Assembly: GCA_030428695.1 (NCBI GenBank)
Contig: JAUIEM010000172.1
Location: 1 to 19,418, forward strand
From: a bacterium
GTDB lineage: Bacteria; Planctomycetota; J058; JAJDCP01
DNA length: 19,418 nucleotides
Direction of reading: 5' to 3'
Within the stretch, counting starts at the first letter, position 1; each line of letters starts with the position of its first letter. Shown piece by piece: positions 7,378 through 14,216 of the stretch. The position numbers and the translations under genes are program-made. The notes below the pieces were generated by a model that did no database searches, was not told where the DNA came from, and worked only from the letters and a program-made list of their open reading frames with translations.

Positions 7378-8906
7378 CCACGATGCTGCTCGATGGCACC
7401 AGCCTGACGATCCCGACCCTGGCGCAGTTCCTCGACGAGCCGCCGAGCGCGCTCGGGCTGACCCCCGAGGCCGAGGAGCGGGTGCGCCAGGCGCGCACGC
7501 TGATCGAGAGCATCGTCGCCTCGGACCGCACGGTGTACGGCGTCAACACCGGCTTCGGGCGGCTCTGCTCCCAGCGCATCTCGCGAGAGCAGGCCGAGAC
7601 CCTGCAGACCAACCTGATCCGCTCCCACGCCGCAGGCGTCGGCCCGGCGCTGCCGGAATCGGACGTGCGGGTCGCGCTCTTGTTGCGCGCGAACACGCTG
7701 GTCCAGGGCCACTCCGGGATTCGCCCCGACACCCTGCGACTGCTGCTGGAGATGCTCGGCCGCGGGGTGATCCCGGTCGTGCCGTCCCAGGGCTCCGTCG
7801 GTGCCAGCGGCGACCTCGCGCCCCTCGCCCACGTCGCGCTGGTCGCGATCGGCGAGGGCGAGGCGAGCTACCAGGGGCGCCGCCTGCCGGGGGCCGAAGC
7901 GCTGGCGGCCGCGGGCCTGGCGCCGGTGACGCTGAAGGAAAAGGAAGGGATCGCGCTGATCAACGGCACCCAGTTCACGACGGCGCTGACCGCGACGGCC
8001 TACATCCGCGCCCGACGCCTCGCCCGCACCGCCGACATCGCCTGCGCCCTGTCGACCGACGCCCTGCTCGGCACCAGCGTCGCCTTCGACGCCCGCATCC
8101 ACGCCCTGCGCCCCCACCCCGGCCAGGTCGAGTCGGCGCGGAACCTCAGCCTGCTGCTCGCCGACAGCCCCCTGGCGGCGACCCACAAGGACTGCGACCG
8201 GGTCCAGGACGCCTACGCGCTGCGCTGCTCCCCCCAGGTCCACGGGGCGAGCCGTGACGCGATGCGTTACATTCGGGGGGTGCTCGAGCGGGAGATGAAC
8301 GCGGTGACCGACAACCCGCTGCTCTTCCCCGAGGACGGGGACGTGCTGTCGGGCGGGAACTTCCACGCCGAGCCGGTCGCGATGGCGGCGGACGTGCTCG
8401 CGATCGCCTGCGCCGAGCTGGCGTCGATCTCCGAGCGACGGCTGGAGCGGCTGGTCAACCCCGACCTCTCGGCCGGCTTGCCGGCCTTCCTCGCCCCGGA
8501 GCCGGGCCTGACCTCGGGGCTGATGATGGCGCAGGTGACGGCCGCGGCGCTGGTCTCGGAGAACAAGGTGCTGTGCCACCCGGCCTGTGTCGACTCCATC
8601 CCGACCTCGGGCAACACCGAGGACCACGTCAGCATGGGCATGCACGCCGCCCGCAAGGCGCAACAGGTCGTCACCAACGCCGAGCTGGTCGTCGCGACCG
8701 AGCTGCTCGCCAACTTCTTCGCCCTCGGTTTCCGCGAAGCGCCGACGTCCGGGGTGCTCGAGCAGGTGCGGGCCCGGATCGCCGAGCGCGTGCCGCCGCT
8801 GGCCGGGGACCGGCCCTGGCACGTCGACATCAACGCGATCGCCGAGGCCATCCGCACAGCGACCTTCGCCCGGACGGTGATGGACGCGCTGCCGGAGTTT
8901 GCCTGA
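7374..8906 (+). CDS. hutH: Histidine ammonia-lyase
   Basis: This 510-aa enzyme removes ammonia from L-histidine to give urocanate, the first step of histidine degradation. The MIO prosthetic group forms from A144-S145-G146 in SQGSVGASGDLAPLAH. Other family landmarks are YGVNTGFG at 55-62 (catalytic Tyr55), RSHAAGVG with H85, NGTQ at 198-200, QDAYALRCSPQVHG (Tyr280, Arg284) and EDHVSMG at 416-422. The SHAAG and EDHVSM pair favours histidine over Tyr/Phe lyases. The start overlaps the previous stop as ATGA and a GGAGGA lies at 7362-7367. Length matches the family (about 500-515). No hutU, hutI or hutG lies nearby, so the rest of the pathway must be elsewhere. Specificity for histidine is likely but rests on these residues only. 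Confidence 0.95.
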   Translation: MTTMLLDGTSLTIPTLAQFLDEPPSALGLTPEAEERVRQARTLIESIVASDRTVYGVNTGFGRLCSQRISREQAETLQTNLIRSHAAGVGPALPESDVRVALLLRANTLVQGHSGIRPDTLRLLLEMLGRGVIPVVPSQGSVGASGDLAPLAHVALVAIGEGEASYQGRRLPGAEALAAAGLAPVTLKEKEGIALINGTQFTTALTATAYIRARRLARTADIACALSTDALLGTSVAFDARIHALRPHPGQVESARNLSLLLADSPLAATHKDCDRVQDAYALRCSPQVHGASRDAMRYIRGVLEREMNAVTDNPLLFPEDGDVLSGGNFHAEPVAMAADVLAIACAELASISERRLERLVNPDLSAGLPAFLAPEPGLTSGLMMAQVTAAALVSENKVLCHPACVDSIPTSGNTEDHVSMGMHAARKAQQVVTNAELVVATELLANFFALGFREAPTSGVLEQVRARIAERVPPLAGDRPWHVDINAIAEAIRTATFARTVMDALPEFA

Positions 8907-8919
8907 TCCCGTTTGATTC

Positions 8920-8948
8920 ACCGGGCTGATCGTCCCGGACCGGGCTGA
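8920..8948. repeat. Direct repeat and small hairpin downstream of hutH
   Basis: ACCGGGCTGA occurs at 8920-8929 and again at 8939-8948. CCGGG at 8921-8925 can also pair with CCCGG at 8934-8938. It lies in the 101-bp gap between the convergent hutH and GNAT genes. It may act in termination, but there is no T-tract. Confidence 0.35.
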
Positions 8949-9007
8949 AGGGCACTTCGAGAGGCGGGGGAATCGGGAGCCCGTTGGATTCGCGGGCCGG
9001 AGGAAGC

Positions 9008-9472
9008 TCAGCCGGCGCTGTCGAACTCGAGGCTGAACTGCACCACGCGCGGTGCGAAGCCCATGCGGGCGAAGAAGTTGCGCGCGCTGTCGTTGCAGGC
9101 GGCGACCGATGTGCGCACCGACTTCACCCGCTTGCTCCGGAACCAGTCGAGGGCCTTTCCGACCAGCTTGCTCCCGAGGCCGAGATGGTGGTGCTCGCTG
9201 CTGACCACGACGCTCTCGAGCAGGCCGAGCTCGGCGGCCAGGTGCGCCTGGGGCGCGATCACCCGGCCGACCAGGTAGCCGACCACGGCCTCCTCACTCG
9301 CCGCGACCAGCAGGCAGCAATCGGGATCGCGGACGCGCAGCCGCCAGAACGCTTCGCTGTCGAAGTCGCTCGGGATCTCGGCTTCCTCGAGGAAGGCGCG
9401 GCCGAGCGCGCGCACGGCGGCGAGGTCGTCCTGGGCCGCGGCGCGAATCACGACGGGCGGTGAATCGGTCAC
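9008..9472 (-). CDS. GNAT-family N-acetyltransferase
   Basis: This 154-aa protein covers the GNAT fold almost end to end. It starts VVIRAAAQDDLAAVRAL (beta1-alpha1), has the central strands VVGYLVGRV and LGLLESVVVSSEH, the acetyl-CoA pyrophosphate loop HHLGLGSKLV (positions 95-104) and the C-terminal ARNFFARMGF typical of the family. The usual Gln/Arg at the start of the loop motif is His here. The acceptor substrate is unknown. The GTG at 9472 is preferred because AGGA lies about 6 bases upstream and the fold begins right after it. A TTG at 9541 overlapping the stop of the acidic gene would add a Pro/Ala-rich 23-residue leader and cannot be excluded. It lies downstream of the acidic protein gene and is probably co-transcribed with it. 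Confidence 0.85.
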   Translation of the reverse strand: MTDSPPVVIRAAAQDDLAAVRALGRAFLEEAEIPSDFDSEAFWRLRVRDPDCCLLVAASEEAVVGYLVGRVIAPQAHLAAELGLLESVVVSSEHHHLGLGSKLVGKALDWFRSKRVKSVRTSVAACNDSARNFFARMGFAPRVVQFSLEFDSAG

Positions 9473-9537
9473 GGCGTCCTGCGGGACAGGGTTCAGGGGG
9501 GCTTCAGGGGCGTTCGGCAAGGCGGCTCCCGGTCGGG

Positions 9538-9750
9538 TCAAAAGTCGTCGTCTTCGTCCTCGAAGTCATCATCATCGAAGTCGTCGTCGTCGTCAAAGTC
9601 GAAATCCTCGTCCTCGTCGAGAAACTCCTCATCATCCTCGAAGTCGTAGTCGTCTTCCTCGAAGTCCTCGTCCGGGTCGGGGTCGTACGCGTACCGCGCA
9701 TCCCACGCGGAGGCGGCCTCGAGCTCGCGGAGGAGCGCGTGTCTGTCCAC
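9538..9750 (-). CDS. Small hyperacidic Asp/Glu/Phe-rich protein
   Basis: This 70-aa protein has an amphipathic head (about 1-22, containing HALLRELEAASAWDARYAYD) and a tail (about 23-70) made almost only of Asp, Glu, Phe and Tyr, with Phe or Tyr every 2-6 residues. It ends in repeats of the form DDDF/DDDDF. I know of no named family for it. Such tails can mimic nucleic acid, bind metal or basic proteins, or stay disordered. The GTG at 9750 is chosen because TAGGA lies 6-7 bases upstream; a TTG at 9765 is possible but lacks a site. A near-consensus promoter at 9859-9887 points at it, which argues that it is expressed. It is followed by the GNAT gene. The opposite strand is open but encodes only runs of Val/Ile/Leu, expected from the complement. 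Confidence 0.65.
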   Translation of the reverse strand: MDRHALLRELEAASAWDARYAYDPDPDEDFEEDDYDFEDDEEFLDEDEDFDFDDDDDFDDDDFEDEDDDF

Positions 9751-9794
9751 TGGTCCTACCCCCAAAGAAGGGGAACCCGACGGGAGGATCCGGT

Positions 9795-9811
9795 CCAGAT
9801 CCGCGATCTGG
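9795..9811 (-). promoter_or_regulatory. Hairpin in the 5' leader of the acidic protein gene
   Basis: CCAGATC (9795-9801), loop CGC, GATCTGG (9805-9811) form a perfect 7-bp stem in the leader predicted from the promoter at 9859-9887. A second small stem (CCCC/GGGG, about 9760-9774) lies beside the ribosome site and could limit its access. Confidence 0.4.
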
Positions 9812-9858
9812 CAGCACCGTCCCCCGCTGGAATCCCCGGCATCGTCGACGCAAGCGGG

Positions 9859-9887
9859 TTTATAGCCCCACCCCCGGGGAATTTCAA
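9859..9887 (-). promoter_or_regulatory. Strong sigma-70-type promoter for the acidic protein-GNAT unit
   Basis: On the - strand TTGAAA (plus positions 9882-9887) and TATAAA (9859-9864) are separated by exactly 17 bp. Each hexamer matches 5 of 6 consensus bases, unusually good for a genome this GC-rich. The -35 overlaps the stop codon of the upstream glycosyltransferase gene. Transcription would start near 9852, giving a leader of about 100 nt. Confidence 0.7.
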
Positions 9888-11035
9888 GAGCTGATTCCCG
9901 CCGAAAGAAGGCGCCGGGAGGCGGCCTGGAGCGCGGTTTCGTAGACTTCCAGGTGACGTCGCGCGCAGCTTCCCCAGGTCAACGCAGCGAGCCGCCGACG
10001 GACCTCCTCGCCACGGCCCTGCCCCCGCCCGCAGGCGGCCTCCTCGAAGCGCTCCGCCCAGGCGCCTGGGCCGCCCTCCAGCCGCCCGTAGTCGGCGCCG
10101 AGCCAGTCATCCAACGGCGTGCCGGGGACCGCGCACACCGGGGTCCCGCGACGTGCCGCCTCGAGCGGCGGGAAGCCGAAGCCCTCGTAGGGCGACGCCT
10201 GCACCACCACCGCCGCGCGCTCGAACAGCCAGGCGAGCTGGCCGTCGTCGAGGGCGGGCGCGAACAGCAGCCGCCCGGCCGCTGGGGAGGCCGCGGCAGC
10301 GCGGTGGATCGGGCCGCACAGCCAGCCCGGTCGGCCGGCGACCAGCAGGCTGCGCTCGCTCCTCTCCATCGCCGCGAACAGTCGCCGCAGGCCCTTGCGC
10401 GGCTGGACCGTGCCGACCACGAGCAGGAAGCCCTCCGGCAGCGGCCGCACCCTTCCCCGCGCGTCCCGCAGGGGCCCCGGCGGTCGACCCGCCGGCCAGG
10501 CGTGGTCGAGGCCGTGCGGCACCACGTGCACCCGACCGTGGCTGCCGGGGAAGTGGCGCTCGAGCCGGGCGCGGCTGAAGGCGCTCGGCACCACCAGCGC
10601 ATCGGCGCGCTCGACCGCCCGCCGCAGCCACGCCTGGAACGCCCGCCGCGGGCCGGGAGCGAACCACCCGGGGCCATCGAACGGAGCGAGGTCGTGGACC
10701 GTCACCACCAGCGCGGCCCGCCCGCGCGGCGGGCAGACCGGGGTCGTCGCATGGAACAGGTCGCAGCGCGGCGCCAGAGCGGCGAGGTCCGTCGTCCACA
10801 GCCCGCGAAGGAGCGGCTGCGGCAGCCGCGGCCCGGCGATCGCTCCGCGGCCGAAGGCGGCTGCGCGCGCCCGGCGGCTCCGCCAGACCGCCGCCCAGCC
10901 GCGGGCGACCGCGCCCCCCACGGCGGCCTGGAGCGAGCGGAGGAGCTCGGAAACATACCGGGGGATCCCGCCTTTTGCGCCGAGGGCTGGAGTCGCATCG
11001 AGAAACAGCCGATATCGTGACAACATCTCATCCAT
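9884..11035 (-). CDS. GT4-family (GT-B, retaining) glycosyltransferase
   Basis: This 383-aa protein has the layout of a GT4 glycosyltransferase, which moves a sugar from a nucleotide-sugar donor to a lipid or glycan acceptor at the cytoplasmic membrane. The N-terminal acceptor domain has the glycine loop GAKGGIPRY (19-27) and VVTVHDLAPFD (110-120). The C-terminal donor domain has VVPHGLDHAW, VVGTVQPRKGLRRL (207-218) and the signature SPYEGFGFPPLEAARRGTPV (281-300), with the two spaced glutamates E284 and E292 that contact the donor. Donor and acceptor are unknown. The start is uncertain among TTG 11044, ATG 11035 and ATG 11026; none has a clear AGGAGG, and 11035 is used as the first ATG. It is divergent from the porin gene. 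Confidence 0.88.
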   Translation of the reverse strand: MDEMLSRYRLFLDATPALGAKGGIPRYVSELLRSLQAAVGGAVARGWAAVWRSRRARAAAFGRGAIAGPRLPQPLLRGLWTTDLAALAPRCDLFHATTPVCPPRGRAALVVTVHDLAPFDGPGWFAPGPRRAFQAWLRRAVERADALVVPSAFSRARLERHFPGSHGRVHVVPHGLDHAWPAGRPPGPLRDARGRVRPLPEGFLLVVGTVQPRKGLRRLFAAMERSERSLLVAGRPGWLCGPIHRAAAASPAAGRLLFAPALDDGQLAWLFERAAVVVQASPYEGFGFPPLEAARRGTPVCAVPGTPLDDWLGADYGRLEGGPGAWAERFEEAACGRGQGRGEEVRRRLAALTWGSCARRHLEVYETALQAASRRLLSAGISS

Positions 11036-11064
11036 CAGCCGCAAGCCCAGACGCGTGAAACTTG

Positions 11065-11090
11065 ATGGTCCATTTACCGTCCATTAACAA
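11065..11090 (+). promoter_or_regulatory. Pho-box-like direct repeat upstream of the porin
   Basis: GTCCATT occurs at 11068-11074 and again at 11079-11085, so the 7-bp units repeat with an 11-bp period and A/T-rich 4-bp linkers. This is the layout, though not the exact sequence, of a PhoB box (7-bp CTGTCAT-like units plus 4 bp). A weak promoter, TTGATG (11062-11067), 17 bp, TAACAA (11085-11090), overlaps it. It lies in the shared upstream region of the GT4 gene (-) and the porin gene (+). Confidence 0.4.
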
Positions 11091-11148
11091 CGACAGACTA
11101 CCTTCTCCCCCTTCTAACGGTGCCCCACTTTGACGCAACGCGTCTAGA

Positions 11149-11160
11149 CTTTCTAGAAAG
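11149..11160 (+). promoter_or_regulatory. 12-bp perfect palindrome next to the porin ribosome site
   Basis: CTTTCTAGAAAG is its own reverse complement and ends directly at the AGAGAGG ribosome-binding site (11159-11165). A second TCTAGA lies at 11143-11148. It may be an operator or a leader hairpin. Confidence 0.35.
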
Positions 11161-11172
11161 AGAGGTCAATGA

Positions 11173-12483
11173 ATGATTGCCACTAGGACAACCCTGTTGC
11201 TGTCGCTGATCCTCATGCTCGCGGGCGCGAGTGTGGCGCAGACGAGCGACGAGCGCCTGGACGCCCTCGAGCGCGAGCTGCAGGAGCTGCGCGAGGAGCT
11301 GAAGGAGGCCACCCAGGCGACCAAGGCAGGGACTTCCCTCGAAGCCGGCTGGGACAACGGCTTCTACATCAAGTCCGGCAAGGACTTCAAGCTGACCTGG
11401 AACTCCCGGGTCATGGCCGACGCCATCTTCTTCGAGCCCGACCATCCCACCGAGAACTTCTTCCGCATCCGCCGCGCGCGCCTCGCGTTCAAGGCGACGC
11501 TGTACAAGATGTTCGAGGGCAAGGTCGAGGCCGACTTCGGCCGCGGCGGTGCCAGCCTGCAGGACGGCTACGTCAACATCAAGCTGATGGACCAGTTCCA
11601 GATCAAGGGCGGCCAGTACAAAGAGCCCTTCGGCATGGAGGAGAACACCTCCTCGCGCTTCGTCAACTTCGTCGAGCGCTCGATGCCGACCGACGTCCAC
11701 ACCCCCGGCTACGACATCGGCTTCATGGCCCACGGCAAGGTCGCCGGCGGGATCTTCAGCTACTACCTCGGCATCTTCAACGGCAACGGCTCGAACACCA
11801 ACGGCGACAACGGCGATGACAAAGACGTCGCCCTGCGCCTGATCGTCAACCCGTTCAAGGGCAACGACAGCATGTTCCTCAAGGGCCTCCACATCGGTGG
11901 CGCGTTCACCTGGGGCCGCCCGAACGAGAGCGTCGATGGCGACAACTACGACACCCAGTTCGGGACCGACTACTTCGAGTTCGACAACGTCGACAACGAC
12001 GAAGGCGTCCTGCGTTGGGGCCTCGAGTTCGCCTGGATGATCGGGCCGTTCTCGATGCGCGCCGAGTGGATGCAGACGATCATCGAAGACCTGCAGTACG
12101 GCATCAAGGAAGAGGACTTCGAGATCGACGGCTGGTACGCCACCCTGACCTACTTCATCACGGGTGAAGACGCGACCTTCGGACGCCCCGAGGTCAAGAG
12201 CAACTTCAACCCCTTCGCCGAAGAGTTCGGCATGGGCGCCTTCGAGGTGGCGGCCCGCGTGTCGATGGTCCACACCGACGTCGGCATCATCAACGACGGC
12301 TTCGCGACCGGTACCGACCGCGCGACCGACCTGACCCTCGGCGTGAACTGGTGGATGAACTCGCACGTCGTCCTGCGCGCGAACTACATCCGCACCTGGT
12401 GGCAGAAGTCCATCGACGTCGGAGGCGGGGAGATGCGCAACGACGAAGACGGCGTGATGCTCCGTCTCCAGCTGGACTTCTAG
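11173..12483 (+). CDS. Phosphate-selective-porin-like (OprO/OprP-type) outer-membrane porin
   Basis: This 436-aa precursor has a signal peptide (1-23, ending ASVAQ), then a coiled-coil stretch (25-50, SDERLDALERELQELREELK) seen in this porin type for trimer or cell-wall contact, then the barrel. Family landmarks are IRRARLAFKATLYKMFEGKVEADFG (split over 99-123) and the segment at about 131-170 with QIKGGQYKEPFGMEE. Alternating strands end in LRLQLDF, with a C-terminal Phe as the barrel-assembly signal. The region around 187-200 contains an Asn/Gly/Asp-rich loop (NGNGSNTNGDNGDD), probably exposed. The protein forms an outer-membrane channel. The OprP/O fold is also used for other anions and for nonspecific porins, so phosphate selectivity is not proved. 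ATG 11173 has AGAGAGG 7 bases upstream. The gene is monocistronic: a terminator follows directly. Confidence 0.9.
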   Translation: MIATRTTLLLSLILMLAGASVAQTSDERLDALERELQELREELKEATQATKAGTSLEAGWDNGFYIKSGKDFKLTWNSRVMADAIFFEPDHPTENFFRIRRARLAFKATLYKMFEGKVEADFGRGGASLQDGYVNIKLMDQFQIKGGQYKEPFGMEENTSSRFVNFVERSMPTDVHTPGYDIGFMAHGKVAGGIFSYYLGIFNGNGSNTNGDNGDDKDVALRLIVNPFKGNDSMFLKGLHIGGAFTWGRPNESVDGDNYDTQFGTDYFEFDNVDNDEGVLRWGLEFAWMIGPFSMRAEWMQTIIEDLQYGIKEEDFEIDGWYATLTYFITGEDATFGRPEVKSNFNPFAEEFGMGAFEVAARVSMVHTDVGIINDGFATGTDRATDLTLGVNWWMNSHVVLRANYIRTWWQKSIDVGGGEMRNDEDGVMLRLQLDF

Positions 12484-12512
12484 GAGCCTGGTTCGACGGC
12501 ACCGGACGTTCA

Positions 12513-12540
12513 ACGCGCCCCTTGCGGGCGCGTCTCTTTT
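12513..12540 (+). terminator. Rho-independent terminator of the porin gene
   Basis: ACGCGCCC (12513-12520), loop CTTGC, GGGCGCGT (12526-12533) form a perfect 8-bp GC stem followed by CTCTTTT. It lies 30 bp after the porin stop and upstream of the convergent Fur gene end. Confidence 0.9.
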
Positions 12541-12597
12541 GAGCTCGAACCGTGGCAGCACACGGGAATCTGGCGGGCCGGCAGCAAGCGGGCGGGG

Positions 12598-12966
12598 TCA
12601 GTCACACCCGGCGCAGACCCCGAACAGCGTCACCTCATGGCGCTCGACCCGGAAGCCATCGGGGGTCGCGTCACTCGGCACGACCGCGCAGCCCGGGATG
12701 TCGTAGACCTTCCCACAGCTGTCGCAGCGGAAGTGGTGGTGGTGGTCCTTGCCGCGCACCTCGTAGCGAGCCGGCTCCCCGGCGAGCTCCACCGACTCGA
12801 GCCAGTTGCTCGCGACCAGGGCCTTGAGGTTGCGGTAGACGGTCGCGATGCCGATGCCGGGGCTCTCGTCCTGCGCGCGCTCGAGGACCTCCTGGGCGTT
12901 GAGGGGACGATGGGCGTCCATCAGCACCTGGCGGATCGCTGCGCGTTGGTTGGTCTTGCGTTTCAT
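12598..12966 (-). CDS. Fur-family metal/peroxide-responsive repressor
   Basis: This 122-aa protein is a Fur superfamily regulator. The winged helix occupies 1-70, with recognition helix IGIATVYRNLKAL (38-50). The dimerisation/metal domain follows, with DHHHHFRC (74-81) as the hallmark metal site, C81-x-x-C84 and C118-x-x-C121 as the structural zinc site, and H110. It is shorter than typical Fur (about 140-150) because the C-terminus stops right after the last CxxC, as in some PerR/Zur proteins. Whether it senses iron, zinc or peroxide cannot be decided from these residues. ATG 12966 follows CGAGGCCAGG and begins the first helix; a TTG at 12996 would add ten unrelated residues. It lies 70 bp downstream of citrate synthase on the same strand and could be co-transcribed. 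No Fur box was looked for exhaustively. Confidence 0.9.
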   Translation of the reverse strand: MKRKTNQRAAIRQVLMDAHRPLNAQEVLERAQDESPGIGIATVYRNLKALVASNWLESVELAGEPARYEVRGKDHHHHFRCDSCGKVYDIPGCAVVPSDATPDGFRVERHEVTLFGVCAGCD

Positions 12967-13036
12967 CCTGGCCTCGATCGACAGAGGACAGCTCAAGTCT
13001 ACGAAAGCCGACCCGCGGACGCAACGCCCCGCCCGG

Positions 13037-14122
13037 TCAACGACCCGGGGCCGAAGCGGCGGCGGGCCGCGGCCCGATGTAGCGCGCCCGGGGGCGGATC
13101 AGGCGACCGCTGGCGGCCTGCTCGAGGATGTGGGCGTTCCAGCCGAGCAGGCGCCCGAAGGCGAACACCGGGGTGAACAGCTCGCGCCCGAGGCCGACCG
13201 CTTCGAGCAGCAGCGCGGTGAAGAACTCGACGTTGGTGAACAGCTCCCGGCCCGGCTTGTGCGCGGCCAGGGCCTCGAGGGCAGCGCGCTCGACCGCGAG
13301 GGCGAGCGCGAGCCGGGGACCGTCGCCCGCGAGCGCGGTGAAGGCCCCGCGCAGCACGTCCGCCCGCGGGTCGCGCACCTTGTACACGCGATGGCCGAAG
13401 CCCATCAGCCTGCGCCCGGCCGCCAGCTCGGCCGCGACCCAGGCCACCGCGTGGGGCGGGCTGCCAACCGCGTCGAGCATGTCGAGCACCGGCCCGGGTG
13501 CCCCGCCGTGCAGCGGGCCCTTCAGCGCGCACAGGGCGCCGACGCAGGCCGAGATCGGGTCCGAGCGGGTCGACGCGATCACCCGGGCCGCGAAGGTCGA
13601 TGCGCACATGCCGTGCTCGGCGACCGTCACGAGGTAGGTCTCCAGGCCGCGCGCGGCCTCGGCGCTCGGCGCCGTCCCGCGCAGCATGCGCAGGAAGTCG
13701 GCGGCCTGCCCGAGCGCCGGGTCCGGCGCGATGGGGCGCGCGCCGGCACGGACCCGCTCCTGGGCGGCCAGCAAGACCGGCAGGGCGCCACACAGCCAGA
13801 CGTGCGGGCGGAGCGAGGGGTGCGGGCCGAGGGCGCTCAGGCCCAGCCGCAGCCCGTCGACCGCGGGCAGCGCCGCGGCGAGCGGGGCGACCTCGCAGGC
13901 GCGGGGAAAGGCCTCCGAGCGGGCGCCCGCGAAGTCGGCGCGGAGCGTAGCGGCGTCGGCAGCGGGGTCGAGGTCCTGCCACAGATGCGCGGCCATGCCG
14001 GCGTAGCCCAGCCCGGCGAGCTCGGCGAGGGGGCGGCCGCGCAGCAGCAACGCGCCGCGCTCGCCGTCGACTTCGCACAGGGTGGTCTCCGCCGCGATCA
14101 CGCCTTCCAGTCCAATCGTCAT
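13037..14122 (-). CDS. Citrate synthase-family protein (361 aa)
   Basis: This is a cytoplasmic citrate synthase homologue, a fold that condenses acetyl-CoA (or propionyl-CoA) with oxaloacetate. Family landmarks are VAEHGMCASTFAARVIAST (H170), KGPLHGGAP (H205), MGFGHRVYKVRDPR (H244) and FTNVEFF (E299), then FGRLLGWNAHILEQ and GRLIRPRARYIGP. The three catalytic positions are therefore His, His and Glu; canonical enzymes have Asp at the third. I recall NVEF-type sequences among short actinobacterial-type citrate/methylcitrate synthases, so Glu may be normal for the subgroup. The shorter length (361 versus about 427) fits the type I/short-form group. ATG 14122 has GGGAGAGGA upstream. The frame continues to 14266, but that part crosses the divergent promoter region. 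It is divergent from a second citrate synthase and upstream of the Fur gene. Citrate versus methylcitrate synthesis is not decided. Confidence 0.92.
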   Translation of the reverse strand: MTIGLEGVIAAETTLCEVDGERGALLLRGRPLAELAGLGYAGMAAHLWQDLDPAADAATLRADFAGARSEAFPRACEVAPLAAALPAVDGLRLGLSALGPHPSLRPHVWLCGALPVLLAAQERVRAGARPIAPDPALGQAADFLRMLRGTAPSAEAARGLETYLVTVAEHGMCASTFAARVIASTRSDPISACVGALCALKGPLHGGAPGPVLDMLDAVGSPPHAVAWVAAELAAGRRLMGFGHRVYKVRDPRADVLRGAFTALAGDGPRLALALAVERAALEALAAHKPGRELFTNVEFFTALLLEAVGLGRELFTPVFAFGRLLGWNAHILEQAASGRLIRPRARYIGPRPAAASAPGR

Positions 14123-14173
14123 AACATCCTCTCCCGATGGGGGTCTGATGGAAGCTTGACGAGCAGCCGACAA

Positions 14174-14206
14174 GTTGTCAACATTGATCGATAGATCAAC
14201 ATGTTG
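14174..14206. promoter_or_regulatory. Cluster of overlapping palindromes between the two citrate synthase genes
   Basis: Three dyads overlap in 33 bp: GTTG-T-CAAC (14174-14182), TTGATC-GATA-GATCAA (14184-14199, perfect) and CAACATGTTG (14197-14206, perfect). They reuse the same CAACA/TTGATC words. The last one runs into the ribosome site of the + strand citrate synthase. A weak + promoter, TTGACG (14156-14161), 17 bp, CAACAT (14179-14184), overlaps the cluster. The site is AT-rich compared with its surroundings. An operator bound by the HTH-citrate synthase itself is the obvious candidate role. Confidence 0.55.
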
Positions 14207-14216
14207 GAGGAAGCCC

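Noticed and set aside
8909..8998. Imperfect repeat of CCGTT-GATTC words downstream of hutH (8909 and 8981) as a mobile-element remnant
   Set aside because: It is too short and imperfect, with no target duplication or transposase nearby.
9460..9894. + strand frame with Val/Ile/Leu runs opposite the acidic gene
   Set aside because: The hydrophobic runs are the automatic complement of GAC/GAG-rich codons, and no ribosome site is present.
11130..11159. TTGACG-18-TAGAAA as porin promoter
   Set aside because: The -10 would abut the ribosome site and leave a leader of only about 7 nt, so it is unlikely to serve the porin with its clear RBS.
12967..12996. TTG-started N-terminal extension of the Fur-family gene
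   Set aside because: It adds ten residues outside the Fur fold and lacks a better ribosome site than the ATG at 12966.
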